Positions 26,797-36,692 are shown, counted from the first letter of the stretch. The stretch: DNA of 64,000 bases from Cochleicola gelatinilyticus (GCF_001637325.1 NZ_LRXL01000045.1:1-64000); one strand, 5' to 3'. Notes: generated by a model from the sequence alone, not told the origin. Made by a program: numbers and translations.

Positions 26797-29715
26797 ATGA
26801 AAAAAAAATTAAAGAATCTTGCTTTAAGCATTGAGGGTGAACTTCATTACGATTCACTTTATACTACGCTGTATGCTACAGATGCCTCCGTATATAGAAA
26901 ATTACCAATAGCAGTAGCTTTCCCCAAAACTTCATTGGACCTCAAAAAACTTATTAATTTTGCTTTAGAGAACAGTACTTCTTTAATTCCAAGAACTGCG
27001 GGTACATCGCTTGCAGGGCAATGTGTTGGCGAAGGAATAATTGTAGATGTGTCTAAACACTTTACAACAATTATAAATATCGACGCCGAAAAAAAAACTG
27101 TAACGGTACAACCTGGCGTTATTCGTGACGAATTAAACAGTGTGTTAGAACCGTATGGTTTATTCTTTGGTCCAAATACTAGCACCACAAATCGCTGTAT
27201 GATAGGAGGGATGGTTGGAAATAATTCTAGTGGAACAACATCGATACAATATGGCGTAACAAGAGATAAGGTGCTTCAATTAAAAACGTTTCTTTCAGAC
27301 GGAAGTGAGGCGATCTTTACATCCATTACTTCGGAAGAATTTAAGCAAAAAATGCTTCAGAAAGACCTCGAAGGAAAAATTTACCAGCGAATCTATTCAG
27401 AATTAAAATTAGACAGTGCAAAAGACGAAATACTGAAACAGTTTCCGAAGCCGGAAATTCATAGAAGAAACACGGGCTATGCGGTAGATACATTGCTTAA
27501 TACTTCCACATTTAGCACTTCTGAAAATCTTATAAATCTTTCCACGTTACTTACTGGAAGCGAAGGTACATTAGCATTTACCACAGAAATTACACTTCAG
27601 CTAGATGTGTTGCCACCAAAACATACAGCAATGGTTGTTTCACATTATACAACTCTGGAAGATTGCTTAAAAGACGTTGTTACTGTTATGCAGCATGATT
27701 TACATACGTGCGAAATGATGGATGATGTAATTTTGGATTGTACTAAAAAAAATAAAAAATATGAACCCTATCGTTTTTTTGTACAGGGCGCTCCTAAGTC
27801 TTTATTGCTATTAGAATTAAAGGCGGATACAGAAGAAATTTTGGAGTTACAGATCAAAAATCTACTAAATTCATTAACCGCTACGGGTTTAAGTTATTCA
27901 AACATAGTATTAAAAGGGTCTGAAATAACAATGGCTTTAGAATTACGTAAAGCAGGATTAGGATTGTTAGGGAACATGGTAGGTGATAAAAAGGCAGTTG
28001 CATGCATAGAAGATACAGCAGTTGCCTTAACAGATCTTCCTTCGTTTATAGCGGAATTTACGGCGTTAATGAAAAATTACAATCAAGGCGCGGTTTATTA
28101 TGCTCATGCTGGTGCTGGAGAACTACACTTGCGCCCTATACTAAATTTGAAAGAAAGCTCTGGAGTAGATTATTTTAGAAAAATCACAACCGATGTTGCT
28201 CTTCTAACTAAAAAATATAAAGGTTCTTTTTCGGGTGAACATGGGGATGGTATTGTGCGTTCCGAATTTTTACCCATACTCATTGGAGAAACTAATTATC
28301 AACTTCTAAAACGTATTAAATTTACGTTCGATCCTTACAATATTTTTAATCCAGGAAAGATTATAGATCCTTATCCTATGGACGCTTCATTGCGGTATGT
28401 ACCCGATAGAAAGGAGCCGAAAATTCCTAGTTTTTTAAATTTTGATGATTCTGGAGGCATCCTACGGTTAGCAGAAAAATGTAATGGTAGTGGCGATTGC
28501 CGTAAATCTGCAGAGGCAGAAGGGGCAATGTGTCCAAGCTATCAGGCAACTAAAGATGAGAAAGATACGACTAGAGCCAGAGCAAATATGTTACGAGAAG
28601 TACTTACTACTCATAGCGATCTAAACGCCTATGGTTCTGAGAGTCTTAAAAAAGTATTTGATTTATGTATTAGCTGTAAAGCATGTGCAACTGAGTGTCC
28701 GAGTAATGTTGATATGGCAACTGCAAAAGCAGAATTTCAATTTCAATATAATAAGATACACGGCGTGAGCAGAGTAAATAAGCTGTTTGCTAAAAGTTCT
28801 TTCTATAATAAAAAAGCTTCAAAGTTTCCCTGGTTGATAAACAGCATTTTTAAAAATCATTTTTTATCGGGTTTTGTTAAAATGAGAATGGGAATTGCTT
28901 CTAAAAGAACATTGCCAATACTATCAAGTAAAACTTTTAGTAAGATTTACTTAAAAACTGTAAAACAGTCTACTATAAATAAAAATAACAATAAAAATGT
29001 TGTTTTATTTATAGATGAGTTTAGTAATTACCTCGATGCTAAAATTGCTGAAGATACCTATCAGCTTTTAATATCATTAGGCTATAATGTAACACCGATT
29101 ATGCACTTAGATAGTGCACGTGCATTGTTGAGTAAAGGATTTTTAGAAGAAGCAAAGAAAGTAGTAAATACAAATTTAACTTATTTAAAAGATAAGGTTT
29201 CTAAAGATGCTCCATTGGTTGGAATTGAACCTTCCGCTATTTTAGGTTTTCGAGATGAATTTCTGCGTTTAGCAGACGATGTAGATTTAGCAGAGCGAGT
29301 TGCTCAACACACTTTTTTAATAGAAGAGTTTCTTTCTAAGGAAATTTTAAAAGGACGCATTACGACAGAACAATTTACTTCCGAAGAAAAAACAATTAAG
29401 ATTCATGCGCACTGTCATCAAAAAGCAATGAGCAATCAAAAGGTTACTTTCGATATATTAAATCTTCCAGTAAATTATAAACCAACCATTATATCAAGTG
29501 GTTGCTGTGGTATGGCGGGAAGTTTTGGGTATGAGAAAGAGCATTACAATGTGAGCATGAAAATAGGAGAATTAAAGCTTTTTCCCTCTATAAGAAAAGC
29601 TTCTAAAGAAACCATTATCGCTGCAAATGGAACGAGTTGTCGACACCAAATAAAAGATGGAACGCAGCGAGAAGCATTACATCCAGCAACCATCTTACGA
29701 CAAGCGTTGCGTTAA
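26797..29715 (+). CDS. FAD-linked oxidase with Fe-S and CCG domains (YdiJ/Dld type)
   Basis: A 972-residue soluble respiratory dehydrogenase for a 2-hydroxy acid such as D-lactate or D-2-hydroxyglutarate. Order: FAD_binding_4 domain (about 35-175, with PGVIRDELN and GGMVGNNSSG), FAD-oxidase C-terminal domain (about 270-525), a ferredoxin region with C562 and the cluster C624, C627, C630, C634, and a CCG domain with H870-H872-C873-H874 and S-G-C903-C904-G. All modules appear intact. Its stop overlaps the stop of the convergent gene at 29712. Confidence 0.92.
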   Translation: MKKKLKNLALSIEGELHYDSLYTTLYATDASVYRKLPIAVAFPKTSLDLKKLINFALENSTSLIPRTAGTSLAGQCVGEGIIVDVSKHFTTIINIDAEKKTVTVQPGVIRDELNSVLEPYGLFFGPNTSTTNRCMIGGMVGNNSSGTTSIQYGVTRDKVLQLKTFLSDGSEAIFTSITSEEFKQKMLQKDLEGKIYQRIYSELKLDSAKDEILKQFPKPEIHRRNTGYAVDTLLNTSTFSTSENLINLSTLLTGSEGTLAFTTEITLQLDVLPPKHTAMVVSHYTTLEDCLKDVVTVMQHDLHTCEMMDDVILDCTKKNKKYEPYRFFVQGAPKSLLLLELKADTEEILELQIKNLLNSLTATGLSYSNIVLKGSEITMALELRKAGLGLLGNMVGDKKAVACIEDTAVALTDLPSFIAEFTALMKNYNQGAVYYAHAGAGELHLRPILNLKESSGVDYFRKITTDVALLTKKYKGSFSGEHGDGIVRSEFLPILIGETNYQLLKRIKFTFDPYNIFNPGKIIDPYPMDASLRYVPDRKEPKIPSFLNFDDSGGILRLAEKCNGSGDCRKSAEAEGAMCPSYQATKDEKDTTRARANMLREVLTTHSDLNAYGSESLKKVFDLCISCKACATECPSNVDMATAKAEFQFQYNKIHGVSRVNKLFAKSSFYNKKASKFPWLINSIFKNHFLSGFVKMRMGIASKRTLPILSSKTFSKIYLKTVKQSTINKNNNKNVVLFIDEFSNYLDAKIAEDTYQLLISLGYNVTPIMHLDSARALLSKGFLEEAKKVVNTNLTYLKDKVSKDAPLVGIEPSAILGFRDEFLRLADDVDLAERVAQHTFLIEEFLSKEILKGRITTEQFTSEEKTIKIHAHCHQKAMSNQKVTFDILNLPVNYKPTIISSGCCGMAGSFGYEKEHYNVSMKIGELKLFPSIRKASKETIIAANGTSCRHQIKDGTQREALHPATILRQALR

Positions 29716-30554
29716 GAAAAAAGTTGTTGAAACGCAGACCACATTTCTGGGATAGCGTCCTCATCGTTCATAGCAATTTTAGAGGCAGTAGTTTCTGGAG
29801 TATCGTAGGTATTTTTATTGAAGTAATAGAGTTTCCAACTTTCGTTTTGATATTCTAATGCAGTAAGGTTTTCAATCCAATCACCACTATTAAGATACAC
29901 ACATGAGCCTTTATCATTTGTTATTTTTCGTATTTGCGGTTGGTGGATATGTCCACAAACCACGTAGTCGAAGTTGTTTTCTATGGCTAGGTCGGTGGCT
30001 GTTTTTTCGAAATTCGTTATGAACTTCATAGCTCCCTTTACCGAATTTTTAATTTTTTTAGAAAGTGAAAACTTTTCTCTTCCCAACTTTGCTAGACAAA
30101 TATTTATAAAGCGATTTAGTATTATTAACAAATCGTACCCCCAGCCTCCTAATTTTGCGATCCACTTTGTATGTTGTACAGAAGCATCGAATACATCACC
30201 ATGGAAAAACCATGCTTTTTTACCATCTAATGTGAGAACCAATTTATCGAGAATTTGAATATTTCCCATTTTTGTATCACTAAACCGCCGCATTTTCTCA
30301 TCGTGATTTCCTGTTAAATAATACACTCGGGTCCCTTTTGTAGCAAGCGCAATAATTTTTTTAATCACTAATAAATGTGCTTTAGGAAAATACCGTTTCC
30401 TGAACTGCCAAATATCAATTATATCGCCATTTAGAATTAACTTTTTAGGTTTCACCGAATTTAAGTACTGTAGTATTTCTTTAGCATGACACCCATAGGT
30501 ACCAAGGTGGAGATCGGAGAGCACAACTACTTCTACTTTTCGTTTCAACAGCAA
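29712..30554 (-). CDS. LpxH-like UDP-2,3-diacylglucosamine diphosphatase family protein
   Basis: A 280-residue calcineurin-like metallophosphoesterase. The metal-binding blocks are SDLHLG (D14, H16), NGDIIDIW, LTGNHDE, FHGDVFD and CGHIHQP, in the order and spacing of LpxH/YbbF enzymes that cleave UDP-diacylglucosamine during lipid A synthesis. Bacteroidota keep more than one such paralogue, so lpxH is likely but not certain. Its stop codon shares bases with the stop of the upstream convergent dehydrogenase. Confidence 0.87.
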   Translation of the reverse strand: MLLKRKVEVVVLSDLHLGTYGCHAKEILQYLNSVKPKKLILNGDIIDIWQFRKRYFPKAHLLVIKKIIALATKGTRVYYLTGNHDEKMRRFSDTKMGNIQILDKLVLTLDGKKAWFFHGDVFDASVQHTKWIAKLGGWGYDLLIILNRFINICLAKLGREKFSLSKKIKNSVKGAMKFITNFEKTATDLAIENNFDYVVCGHIHQPQIRKITNDKGSCVYLNSGDWIENLTALEYQNESWKLYYFNKNTYDTPETTASKIAMNDEDAIPEMWSAFQQLFS

Positions 30555-30700
30555 AGATTTTATAATACAAAGAACCTATTTTATAGGAACTGCAAGTTTA
30601 TCTGAATGTTATGCTTTGGTGTTTAAAACTTTATATTAAAATAGCTATGTTTCGCAAGTATTAAGCGCAATGTTTATTTTTAATATTCGACCGTAAGATT

Positions 30701-30708
30701 TACATTTG
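30701..30708 (+). promoter_or_regulatory. possible -7 element TACATTTG before aroC
   Basis: TACATTTG fits the Bacteroidota -7 consensus TAnnTTTG and lies 14 bp upstream of the aroC ATG, giving a very short leader. No clear TTTG is found at the expected upstream spacing. Confidence 0.4.
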
Positions 30709-30722
30709 TTGAAAACACAATT

Positions 30723-31787
30723 ATGGCAGGTAATTCCTTCGGAACAATTTTTAAACTCACTACTTTCGGAGAATCACATGGTGAGGCTATCGGTGGTATT
30801 ATCGATGGGTGTCCAGCCGGTGTAACAATAGATTTGAATGCGGTTGAAACTGAAATGAACCGAAGAAAACCAGGGCAATCGGCTATTGTGACTCAACGAA
30901 AAGAACCCGATACAGTGCGTTTTCTTTCTGGTATTTTTGAAGGAACGACCACGGGAACGCCCATCGGTTTTGTAATTGAAAATTCCAATCAGAAGTCGAA
31001 AGATTACGATCATATAAAAAAAACATACCGTCCTTCGCATGCCGATTATACCTACGATAAGAAATACGGAATCCGAGATTATCGAGGAGGCGGAAGATCT
31101 TCAGCTCGGGAAACTGCTTCAAGAGTAGCTGGAGGTGCTATAGCCAAACAATTGCTTAAAGATATTAAGATTACAGCATATGTTTCAGCCGTAGGAAGTT
31201 TGAAACTACAGAAATCGTATTCCGAAGTAGATTTTTCAGAAATAGAAAAAAATCCAGTACGTTGCCCAGATGCACAAATGGCTTCAGAAATGGAAACCTA
31301 TATTAAAGATATAAGAAAACAAGGGGATACTGTTGGTGGCATGGTTACTTGTGTGATCGAAAATGTGCCTGTCGGACTCGGAGAGCCGGTTTTCGATAAA
31401 TTGCATGCCCAACTAGGGAAGGCGATGTTATCGATTAATGCGGTGAAAGGATTTGAATTTGGAAGTGGTTTCGATGGAATCACAATGAAAGGGAGTGAAC
31501 ATAATGATCTATTTGAAACCGATGGCAGTACAAAAACGAACTTCAGTGGTGGGATTCAAGGCGGGATTAGTAATGGAGCACCAATCTATTTTAATGTAGC
31601 TTTTAAACCAGTTGCCACGATCATGCAGAAACAAAATACAATTACTTCGGAAGGAGAAATCGTCGAAATGCAAGGTAAAGGTAGACACGACCCTTGTGTG
31701 GTCCCAAGAGCTGTTCCAATTGTTGAAGCAATGGCGGCATTGGTACTGGCCGATTTTTGGTTGCTGAATAAATTGTCTAAATTGTGA
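30723..31787 (+). CDS. aroC: Chorismate synthase
   Basis: AroC converts 5-enolpyruvylshikimate 3-phosphate to chorismate with reduced FMN, the last shared step of aromatic amino acid synthesis. The 354-residue product has all three family signatures: [18 protein letters not shown] near the N-terminus, the [20 protein letters not shown] block at about residue 120, and [17 protein letters not shown] near the C-terminus. Length is typical. It is a single gene flanked by unrelated functions. Confidence 0.97.
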   Translation: MAGNSFGTIFKLTTFGESHGEAIGGIIDGCPAGVTIDLNAVETEMNRRKPGQSAIVTQRKEPDTVRFLSGIFEGTTTGTPIGFVIENSNQKSKDYDHIKKTYRPSHADYTYDKKYGIRDYRGGGRSSARETASRVAGGAIAKQLLKDIKITAYVSAVGSLKLQKSYSEVDFSEIEKNPVRCPDAQMASEMETYIKDIRKQGDTVGGMVTCVIENVPVGLGEPVFDKLHAQLGKAMLSINAVKGFEFGSGFDGITMKGSEHNDLFETDGSTKTNFSGGIQGGISNGAPIYFNVAFKPVATIMQKQNTITSEGEIVEMQGKGRHDPCVVPRAVPIVEAMAALVLADFWLLNKLSKL

Positions 31788-31837
31788 CCTTTGAGATTTT
31801 TTTTTCTAATTATTATAGAACCTTAGCATAAAAGTCA

Positions 31838-31851
31838 CCCGACTTCTCGGG
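31838..31851 (+). promoter_or_regulatory. 5' leader hairpin CCCGA-N4-TCGGG
   Basis: A 5-bp stem CCCGA/TCGGG with a 4-nt loop ends 7 nt before the ATG of the symporter gene. Sequence, flanks (CACCCG...CGGGAA) and spacing match the element at 19072-19085. Confidence 0.5.
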
Positions 31852-31858
31852 AATACAT

Positions 31859-33304
31859 ATGAAAAAATTAGCGCTACACTGGCAAATCATTATCGGATTA
31901 GTTTTAGGAATTATCTGGGCATTATTATCTAGCACATTAGGTTGGACCAATTTCACTATTAATTGGATTGCACCTTTTGGAACCATATTTATTAATTTAC
32001 TGAAACTTATTGCAGTGCCTTTGGTGTTATTTTCGGTGATTAGTGGTGTTGCTAATATTGGTGATCCAGCAAGTCTAGGTAGAATGGGAGGGAAGACTTT
32101 GCTAGCTTATCTTCTAACAACTGTTTTAGCAGTGTCATTAGGATTAGCGCTTGTTAATGTTATAAAGCCAGGGGCTTTGGTAGATGAAGATAGTAGAATT
32201 GATAACCGAATTAGTTACGAAATCTGGGCAAACGATCAAGGCTATGAAATAAAAGATGGTATTAATTATTTGCAAGAACCCGAATTTTTCGAGCGTGCCC
32301 AACGCATTACCGACCTTTCTAAAGGCGAACTAAAAGATGCTGCTGTAAATGAAAAGATGCAGACGGCTAATCAAACAAAAGATGCGGGTCCATTGCAGCC
32401 ATTAGTAGATATTGTTCCTCAGAATTTTTTCCGTTCACTTACCGATAATGGGCTAATGCTTCAGATTATCTTTTTTGCATTGTTCTTTGGTATTTCTTTG
32501 CTTTTCATTCCTAATGAAAAATCGAAACCTGTTACCGATGTGGTGGATAGCATCATGGAGGTATTTCTGAAAATGGTCGATTTAGTAATGCGAGCCGCTC
32601 CGTTCTTTGTCTTTGCGTTATTAGCAGGAGTAGTAAGTAAAATGGCAGGGGATGATATAGGAAAAGTATATGAAATTTTTAAAGGATTAAGTTGGTATTC
32701 GCTAACAGTTTTTGCGGGACTTATGATTATGATTTTTGTAGTGTACCCTCTATTCTTAAAAATCTTTGTGAAACAAATTCCTTACAAAGGCTTTTTTAAA
32801 GCAATGAGTCCGGCGCAAACACTAGCCTTTTCAACATCAAGTAGTGCAGCAACCTTACCTGTTACGATGGAATGTGTAGAAGAGAATTTAGGGGTCGATA
32901 AAAAAGTAACAAGCTTTGTGTTGCCTATTGGAGCAACGGTAAATATGGATGGAACGTGTTTGTATCAAGCAGTAGCGGTGGTGTTTTTGGCGCAATTGCA
33001 CATGATCGACCTTACATTAGGACAACAGTTAACTATTGTACTTACAGCAACTTTGGCGTCTATTGGTAGTGCAGCAGTTCCTAGTGCAGGACTTGTAATG
33101 TTAATAATCGTATTAGACTCGGTAGGGTTGAATCCGGCTTGGATCGCAATTATTTTTCCAGTAGATCGTATTCTAGACATGTTTAGAACCGTGGTAAATG
33201 TTACAGGAGATGCTACGGTATCTTCGATTATTGCTAAAGGGGAAGGAATGTTGCATTATAAAGAACATGAAAATCCTTCAGAAACATTCGATCTCGATTC
33301 GTAA
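31859..33304 (+). CDS. Dicarboxylate/amino acid:cation symporter (DAACS, SLC1 type)
   Basis: A 481-residue GltP/DctA-type secondary transporter for glutamate, aspartate or C4-dicarboxylates with Na+ or H+. It has about eight membrane helices plus the re-entrant hairpins HP1 (STSSSAATLPVTME) and HP2 (ASIGSAAVPSAG), and the NMDGTCLYQA motif in helix 7. An unusual soluble insertion lies at about residues 105-180, between the third and fourth segments, as in other Bacteroidota members. Its leader carries the hairpin at 31838. Confidence 0.94.
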   Translation: MKKLALHWQIIIGLVLGIIWALLSSTLGWTNFTINWIAPFGTIFINLLKLIAVPLVLFSVISGVANIGDPASLGRMGGKTLLAYLLTTVLAVSLGLALVNVIKPGALVDEDSRIDNRISYEIWANDQGYEIKDGINYLQEPEFFERAQRITDLSKGELKDAAVNEKMQTANQTKDAGPLQPLVDIVPQNFFRSLTDNGLMLQIIFFALFFGISLLFIPNEKSKPVTDVVDSIMEVFLKMVDLVMRAAPFFVFALLAGVVSKMAGDDIGKVYEIFKGLSWYSLTVFAGLMIMIFVVYPLFLKIFVKQIPYKGFFKAMSPAQTLAFSTSSSAATLPVTMECVEENLGVDKKVTSFVLPIGATVNMDGTCLYQAVAVVFLAQLHMIDLTLGQQLTIVLTATLASIGSAAVPSAGLVMLIIVLDSVGLNPAWIAIIFPVDRILDMFRTVVNVTGDATVSSIIAKGEGMLHYKEHENPSETFDLDS

Positions 33305-33445
33305 TTGTTATTAACAAACGATTAATTTTTACAGAAACACTTAGAAAGATGTATTTTTTTTAAGTTATTTGTATAGCCCATTGCGTTTTACGCAACTACA
33401 AATCTATTATGTTCTCGATTACTATGCCATGAAAAATCTCATAGC

Positions 33446-34240
33446 ATGAAACAGAACATTACTTTTTTAGCATTTTTTTTACTCACCTATTTGGCAGGTG
33501 CCCAAGTAGGAATAGGAACTACAAATCCATCACCCGCTTCTAATTTGGAAGTAAGTGGAACAACAAATGGCGTAGGGCCGTATCGAGGTTTTATGCCTCC
33601 AAGAGTAGCTACAATAGCACAACGCGATCTTATACCAGCAACTTCTACCGATGTCGGATTAATGATTTTTGTTTTAGACCCTGGTTGCTTACAGCTTTGG
33701 GATGGAGATAGCTGGGAGAATGTGAACTGTTTTACAGTGCCTCCTGTCCCTACAGAGCCATGGATTAATGAGTTGCATTATGACAATGGCGGAAGTGATG
33801 CGGGCGAAGGTGTAGAAATTGCCGGTCCTGCTGGCATAGATCTTTCCGATTACAGAATTGAATTTTATAACGGCTCAAATGGTTTATCCTACGATGGCTT
33901 AACATTAACAGGAATAATTGGGGATGAAGGAAATGGTTTTGCTGCAGAATGGTTTCCGAGAGTTGATATACAAAATGGAGCACCAGATGGATTAGCACTT
34001 GTAAAAATTTCAACGGGAACAGTGCTTCAGTTTATTAGTTATGAGGGTTTCTTTACGGCAGCTGATGGGCCTGCGGCTGGAGCTGTTTCACAGGACATTA
34101 TTGTACAAGAAGATACTGGGACGGCTATTGATGAATCATTACAACTAACTGGAACAGGAAATAGATATACCGACTTTAACTGGAATGGACCCACACCGCA
34201 TTCTCGCGGCCTTTTAAATGTAGGACAAACGGTTAATTAA
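33446..34240 (+). CDS. Secreted lamin-tail-domain-like protein
   Basis: A 264-residue exported protein. A signal peptide (1-19) is followed by a segment seen in many flavobacterial surface proteins (VGIGTTNPSPASNLEVSG, then GFMPPRV and GCLQLWDGDSWENV). From about residue 107 comes a lamin-tail-like domain: WINELHYDN, GEGVEIAGPAG, DLSDYRIEFYNGSNG. No T9SS sorting domain is visible at its C-terminus and no catalytic motif is seen, so a structural or adhesive role is inferred. It is monocistronic with a terminator at 34264. Confidence 0.78.
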   Translation: MKQNITFLAFFLLTYLAGAQVGIGTTNPSPASNLEVSGTTNGVGPYRGFMPPRVATIAQRDLIPATSTDVGLMIFVLDPGCLQLWDGDSWENVNCFTVPPVPTEPWINELHYDNGGSDAGEGVEIAGPAGIDLSDYRIEFYNGSNGLSYDGLTLTGIIGDEGNGFAAEWFPRVDIQNGAPDGLALVKISTGTVLQFISYEGFFTAADGPAAGAVSQDIIVQEDTGTAIDESLQLTGTGNRYTDFNWNGPTPHSRGLLNVGQTVN

Positions 34241-34263
34241 TTTCAAAAAAATAAAAACCATAA

Positions 34264-34290
34264 AACCTCTTCTTTTAAAAATTAGAGGTT
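34264..34290 (+). terminator. Rho-independent terminator
   Basis: A 7-bp stem AACCTCT/AGAGGTT with a 13-nt AT-rich loop is followed by TTTCTTTATT, 23 bp after the stop of the lamin-tail-like gene. Confidence 0.8.
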
Positions 34291-34314
34291 TTTCTTTATT
34301 GCATATTTTAGAAC

Positions 34315-34344
34315 TTGTGACATTTCTAATAATATGTATCTTTA
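34315..34344 (+). promoter_or_regulatory. Bacteroidota-type promoter of the ATP-grasp gene
   Basis: TTG at 34315-34317, a 19-bp spacer and TATCTTTA at 34337-34344 (one mismatch to TAnnTTTG) lie just before ATG 34362. This placement supports the shorter start. Confidence 0.45.
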
Positions 34345-34361
34345 TGTTAAAACCATCAACT

Positions 34362-35390
34362 ATGAATGTTTGCTTTATAATGTACCCTTGGGATGAAATG
34401 GACCCCGATAACGATTCAACGCTTGCGATGATTCATGAATTTGTAAAACGTGGACACGGATTGGCAATTACAACGCCTGCAAACCTTACCATTCGGGATA
34501 GCGTTGCTTTTGCTTTTTCTAAAGTCATGAAGCGAAAAGATAAAATAGCCGGTAGTCTTAAATCATTTCATAAACAAGCAGAATTTTATGATGAGATGCT
34601 ACCTATGGCAGGCTTCGATGTAATTGTATTACGAAGCAATCCACCGTTAGATATGATCATGTTGAATTTTCTAGATTCGGTAAAAGATGATGTCTTTATT
34701 ATGAATGATCTTGATGGAATACGCCGGGCAAATAACAAGCTATATACAGCGGTTTTTGAAGATGATACGAACGAAATGATTCCTCGAACCCATGTTACAA
34801 AAAATAAAGAATATTTAAAGAAAACAATCAAAGAGGGACCAGATAAGATGATTCTGAAACCTTTAAACGGATATGGTGGATCGGGAGTAATTTTAATTGA
34901 AAAAAGAGCTATGTCGAGTATTAACTCGTTATTAGACTTTTATATCGATAATAAAGATGGTACTTCTAATTATGTAATACTACAAGATTATATTGAAGGT
35001 GCCGATCAAGGAGATGTGAGAATATTGCTTCTTAACGGACAACCTATTGGGGCAATGAAGCGAGTCCCAGGAGATGAGGACCACCGCTCTAACGTGAGTG
35101 CAGGTGGCTCTGTTCAGAAGCACACATTATCGAAACAAGAAAAAGAATTGTGTCGTCGAATTGGTCCTAAATTAGTGAAAGATGGATTATACTTTGTGGG
35201 TATCGATGTAATAAATGGGATGCTAGTAGAAGTAAATGTTATGTCCCCAGGTGGGATTACGTATATGAATAAAGTATACAAAGTTAAAATACAAAAAAAG
35301 ATCATCGATTTTGTCGAAGACAAGGTAATCGAACGAGTAGCTGCATTTGAAAGAAGACAAAAGCTTCGAAAACATGTGGATGAGGCGTAA
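34362..35390 (+). CDS. GshB-like ATP-grasp ligase
   Basis: A 342-residue enzyme clearly related to prokaryotic glutathione synthetase. The N-terminus MNVCFIMYPWDEM, the RSNPPLD motif (RKDPPFD in E. coli GshB), the ATP-grasp segment KPLNGYGGSGV and the metal-binding GIDVINGMLVEVNVMSP all align. It would join glycine or another amine to a peptide carboxylate. GshA is absent from the window and BshA implies bacillithiol, so true glutathione synthesis is doubtful. I start it at ATG 34362, just after the promoter; a longer frame from 34299 is open but overlaps the terminator region. Confidence 0.87.
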   Translation: MNVCFIMYPWDEMDPDNDSTLAMIHEFVKRGHGLAITTPANLTIRDSVAFAFSKVMKRKDKIAGSLKSFHKQAEFYDEMLPMAGFDVIVLRSNPPLDMIMLNFLDSVKDDVFIMNDLDGIRRANNKLYTAVFEDDTNEMIPRTHVTKNKEYLKKTIKEGPDKMILKPLNGYGGSGVILIEKRAMSSINSLLDFYIDNKDGTSNYVILQDYIEGADQGDVRILLLNGQPIGAMKRVPGDEDHRSNVSAGGSVQKHTLSKQEKELCRRIGPKLVKDGLYFVGIDVINGMLVEVNVMSPGGITYMNKVYKVKIQKKIIDFVEDKVIERVAAFERRQKLRKHVDEA

Positions 35391-35484
35391 TTAAAGACGT
35401 AATGAAAAATATTTATTGGATAATGTAGAAGGAACTATAGAAGTAGATGAAGAAAATTTAGAGGGGGCAATTAAATAAATTTGT

Positions 35485-36681
35485 ATGAAAGATCAAGGCA
35501 ATAAATTACTTCTTGTACTTGGATTATTAGGTAGTATAAGTAGTATAGTCGCATTACTTATTCATTTTAGTGGAGACAGCCTTCTTTTGTTTTTCTTTTA
35601 TGCAATTCTAATTATCGCAGGTGGAGTGCTCGGCTTCATAATTAGAGGGGTCTTATTCCAAAGAAATACTTCTACAAATAAAGTTTTTAGAACTCCCGAT
35701 AATGCTAAATATAATGAACAGTTCTATGAGTATTTTAATGATAAGATTAGAAATGCCAAACACGATATCTACATAACAGGTGAAGGATTTGAATGTAAAG
35801 ATCCTAAAGGCAAAGAAATCGCTAGAGAGTTTAAAAGCGCGATTGAAACAGCTCTTAAAAACAACGTGAAAGTAATTCGACTTCAGACAAAAACCTATCA
35901 CGAAAACGACTATTGGAATAAACAACTTAAGTATTTACTTAGTGAATATCCAGACTATTTCGAACTATACATAACCAACACAACCTTCGAAATTACTGGT
36001 TTAGCCTCGGTTTGTGTTATAGATGATTGTAACGACAAAGACAATACAGTAGAATTTATGTTCACCGTATTGAGAAATATTGGAACTAAAAATGCTAGAT
36101 TAGCGGGTGTTGGAATTTTTATTGAAAACAATAAAGAACTTTGTATCGATTTTAAGGAAAGGATACTTGCAGATATAAATAACGAGGTTTCCACAGACCG
36201 AATTACGCTCGAAAATTTCGATAGAGAGATGGTAGAGAAATATTTATATTTTTCTTACGGCTCTAATATGGATTTAAGTCAAATGAAAGAACGATGCCCT
36301 TCTGCCGAAAAAATTAGCAATGGGTATGTAGAGAATTATTCTTTAGTTTTTAATAGAAAAGGGGATTATCGCGATGGAGGTGTGGCCAGTATAGAACCTG
36401 CTTCAAATTCAAGGGTTTATGGGGTGATTTTCGAAATGTCGAAAGACGATTTTAAGGAACTTGACCGCATTGAAAACCCAAATTCTTACGTTAGAAAAAT
36501 CATGCGGATTAATTCACTTGATCATGGCGAATTGGAATGTAATTTGTATCTCGCTATTCCAGAAGGAGATATTTCACCAGATGAAGAATATTTGGAAAAA
36601 ATTATCTCAGCGGCACATATTGCTAATTTACCTTTAGATTATATTCAAATTTTAAAAGATTACAGACACAAGGCACAATAA
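35485..36681 (+). CDS. Membrane-anchored protein with C-terminal gamma-glutamylcyclotransferase domain
   Basis: A 398-residue fusion. Residues 7-55 form two membrane helices. Residues about 70-240 look like a phospholipase-D-like fold (HDIYITGEGF, then EFKSAIETALKNNVKVIRL), but no HKD motif is present. Residues 253-398 match gamma-glutamylcyclotransferase/AIG2: YGSNM at 258-262, the DGGVASIEP strand, and E330 in LDRIE at the position of the catalytic glutamate. That domain would release 5-oxoproline from gamma-glutamyl compounds at the inner face of the membrane. I do not recognise this architecture as a named family. Confidence 0.8.
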   Translation: MKDQGNKLLLVLGLLGSISSIVALLIHFSGDSLLLFFFYAILIIAGGVLGFIIRGVLFQRNTSTNKVFRTPDNAKYNEQFYEYFNDKIRNAKHDIYITGEGFECKDPKGKEIAREFKSAIETALKNNVKVIRLQTKTYHENDYWNKQLKYLLSEYPDYFELYITNTTFEITGLASVCVIDDCNDKDNTVEFMFTVLRNIGTKNARLAGVGIFIENNKELCIDFKERILADINNEVSTDRITLENFDREMVEKYLYFSYGSNMDLSQMKERCPSAEKISNGYVENYSLVFNRKGDYRDGGVASIEPASNSRVYGVIFEMSKDDFKELDRIENPNSYVRKIMRINSLDHGELECNLYLAIPEGDISPDEEYLEKIISAAHIANLPLDYIQILKDYRHKAQ

Positions 36682-36692
36682 CCATAAATTTT

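Noticed and set aside
35476-35483. TAAATTTG as promoter of the GGCT-fusion gene
   Set aside because: It lies one base before the ATG, so the transcript would start inside the coding region.
35398-35484. Possible gene remnant before the GGCT fusion (a frame ending NLEGAIK)
   Set aside because: Only about 25 codons are open, with no ATG; origin cannot be shown from sequence alone.
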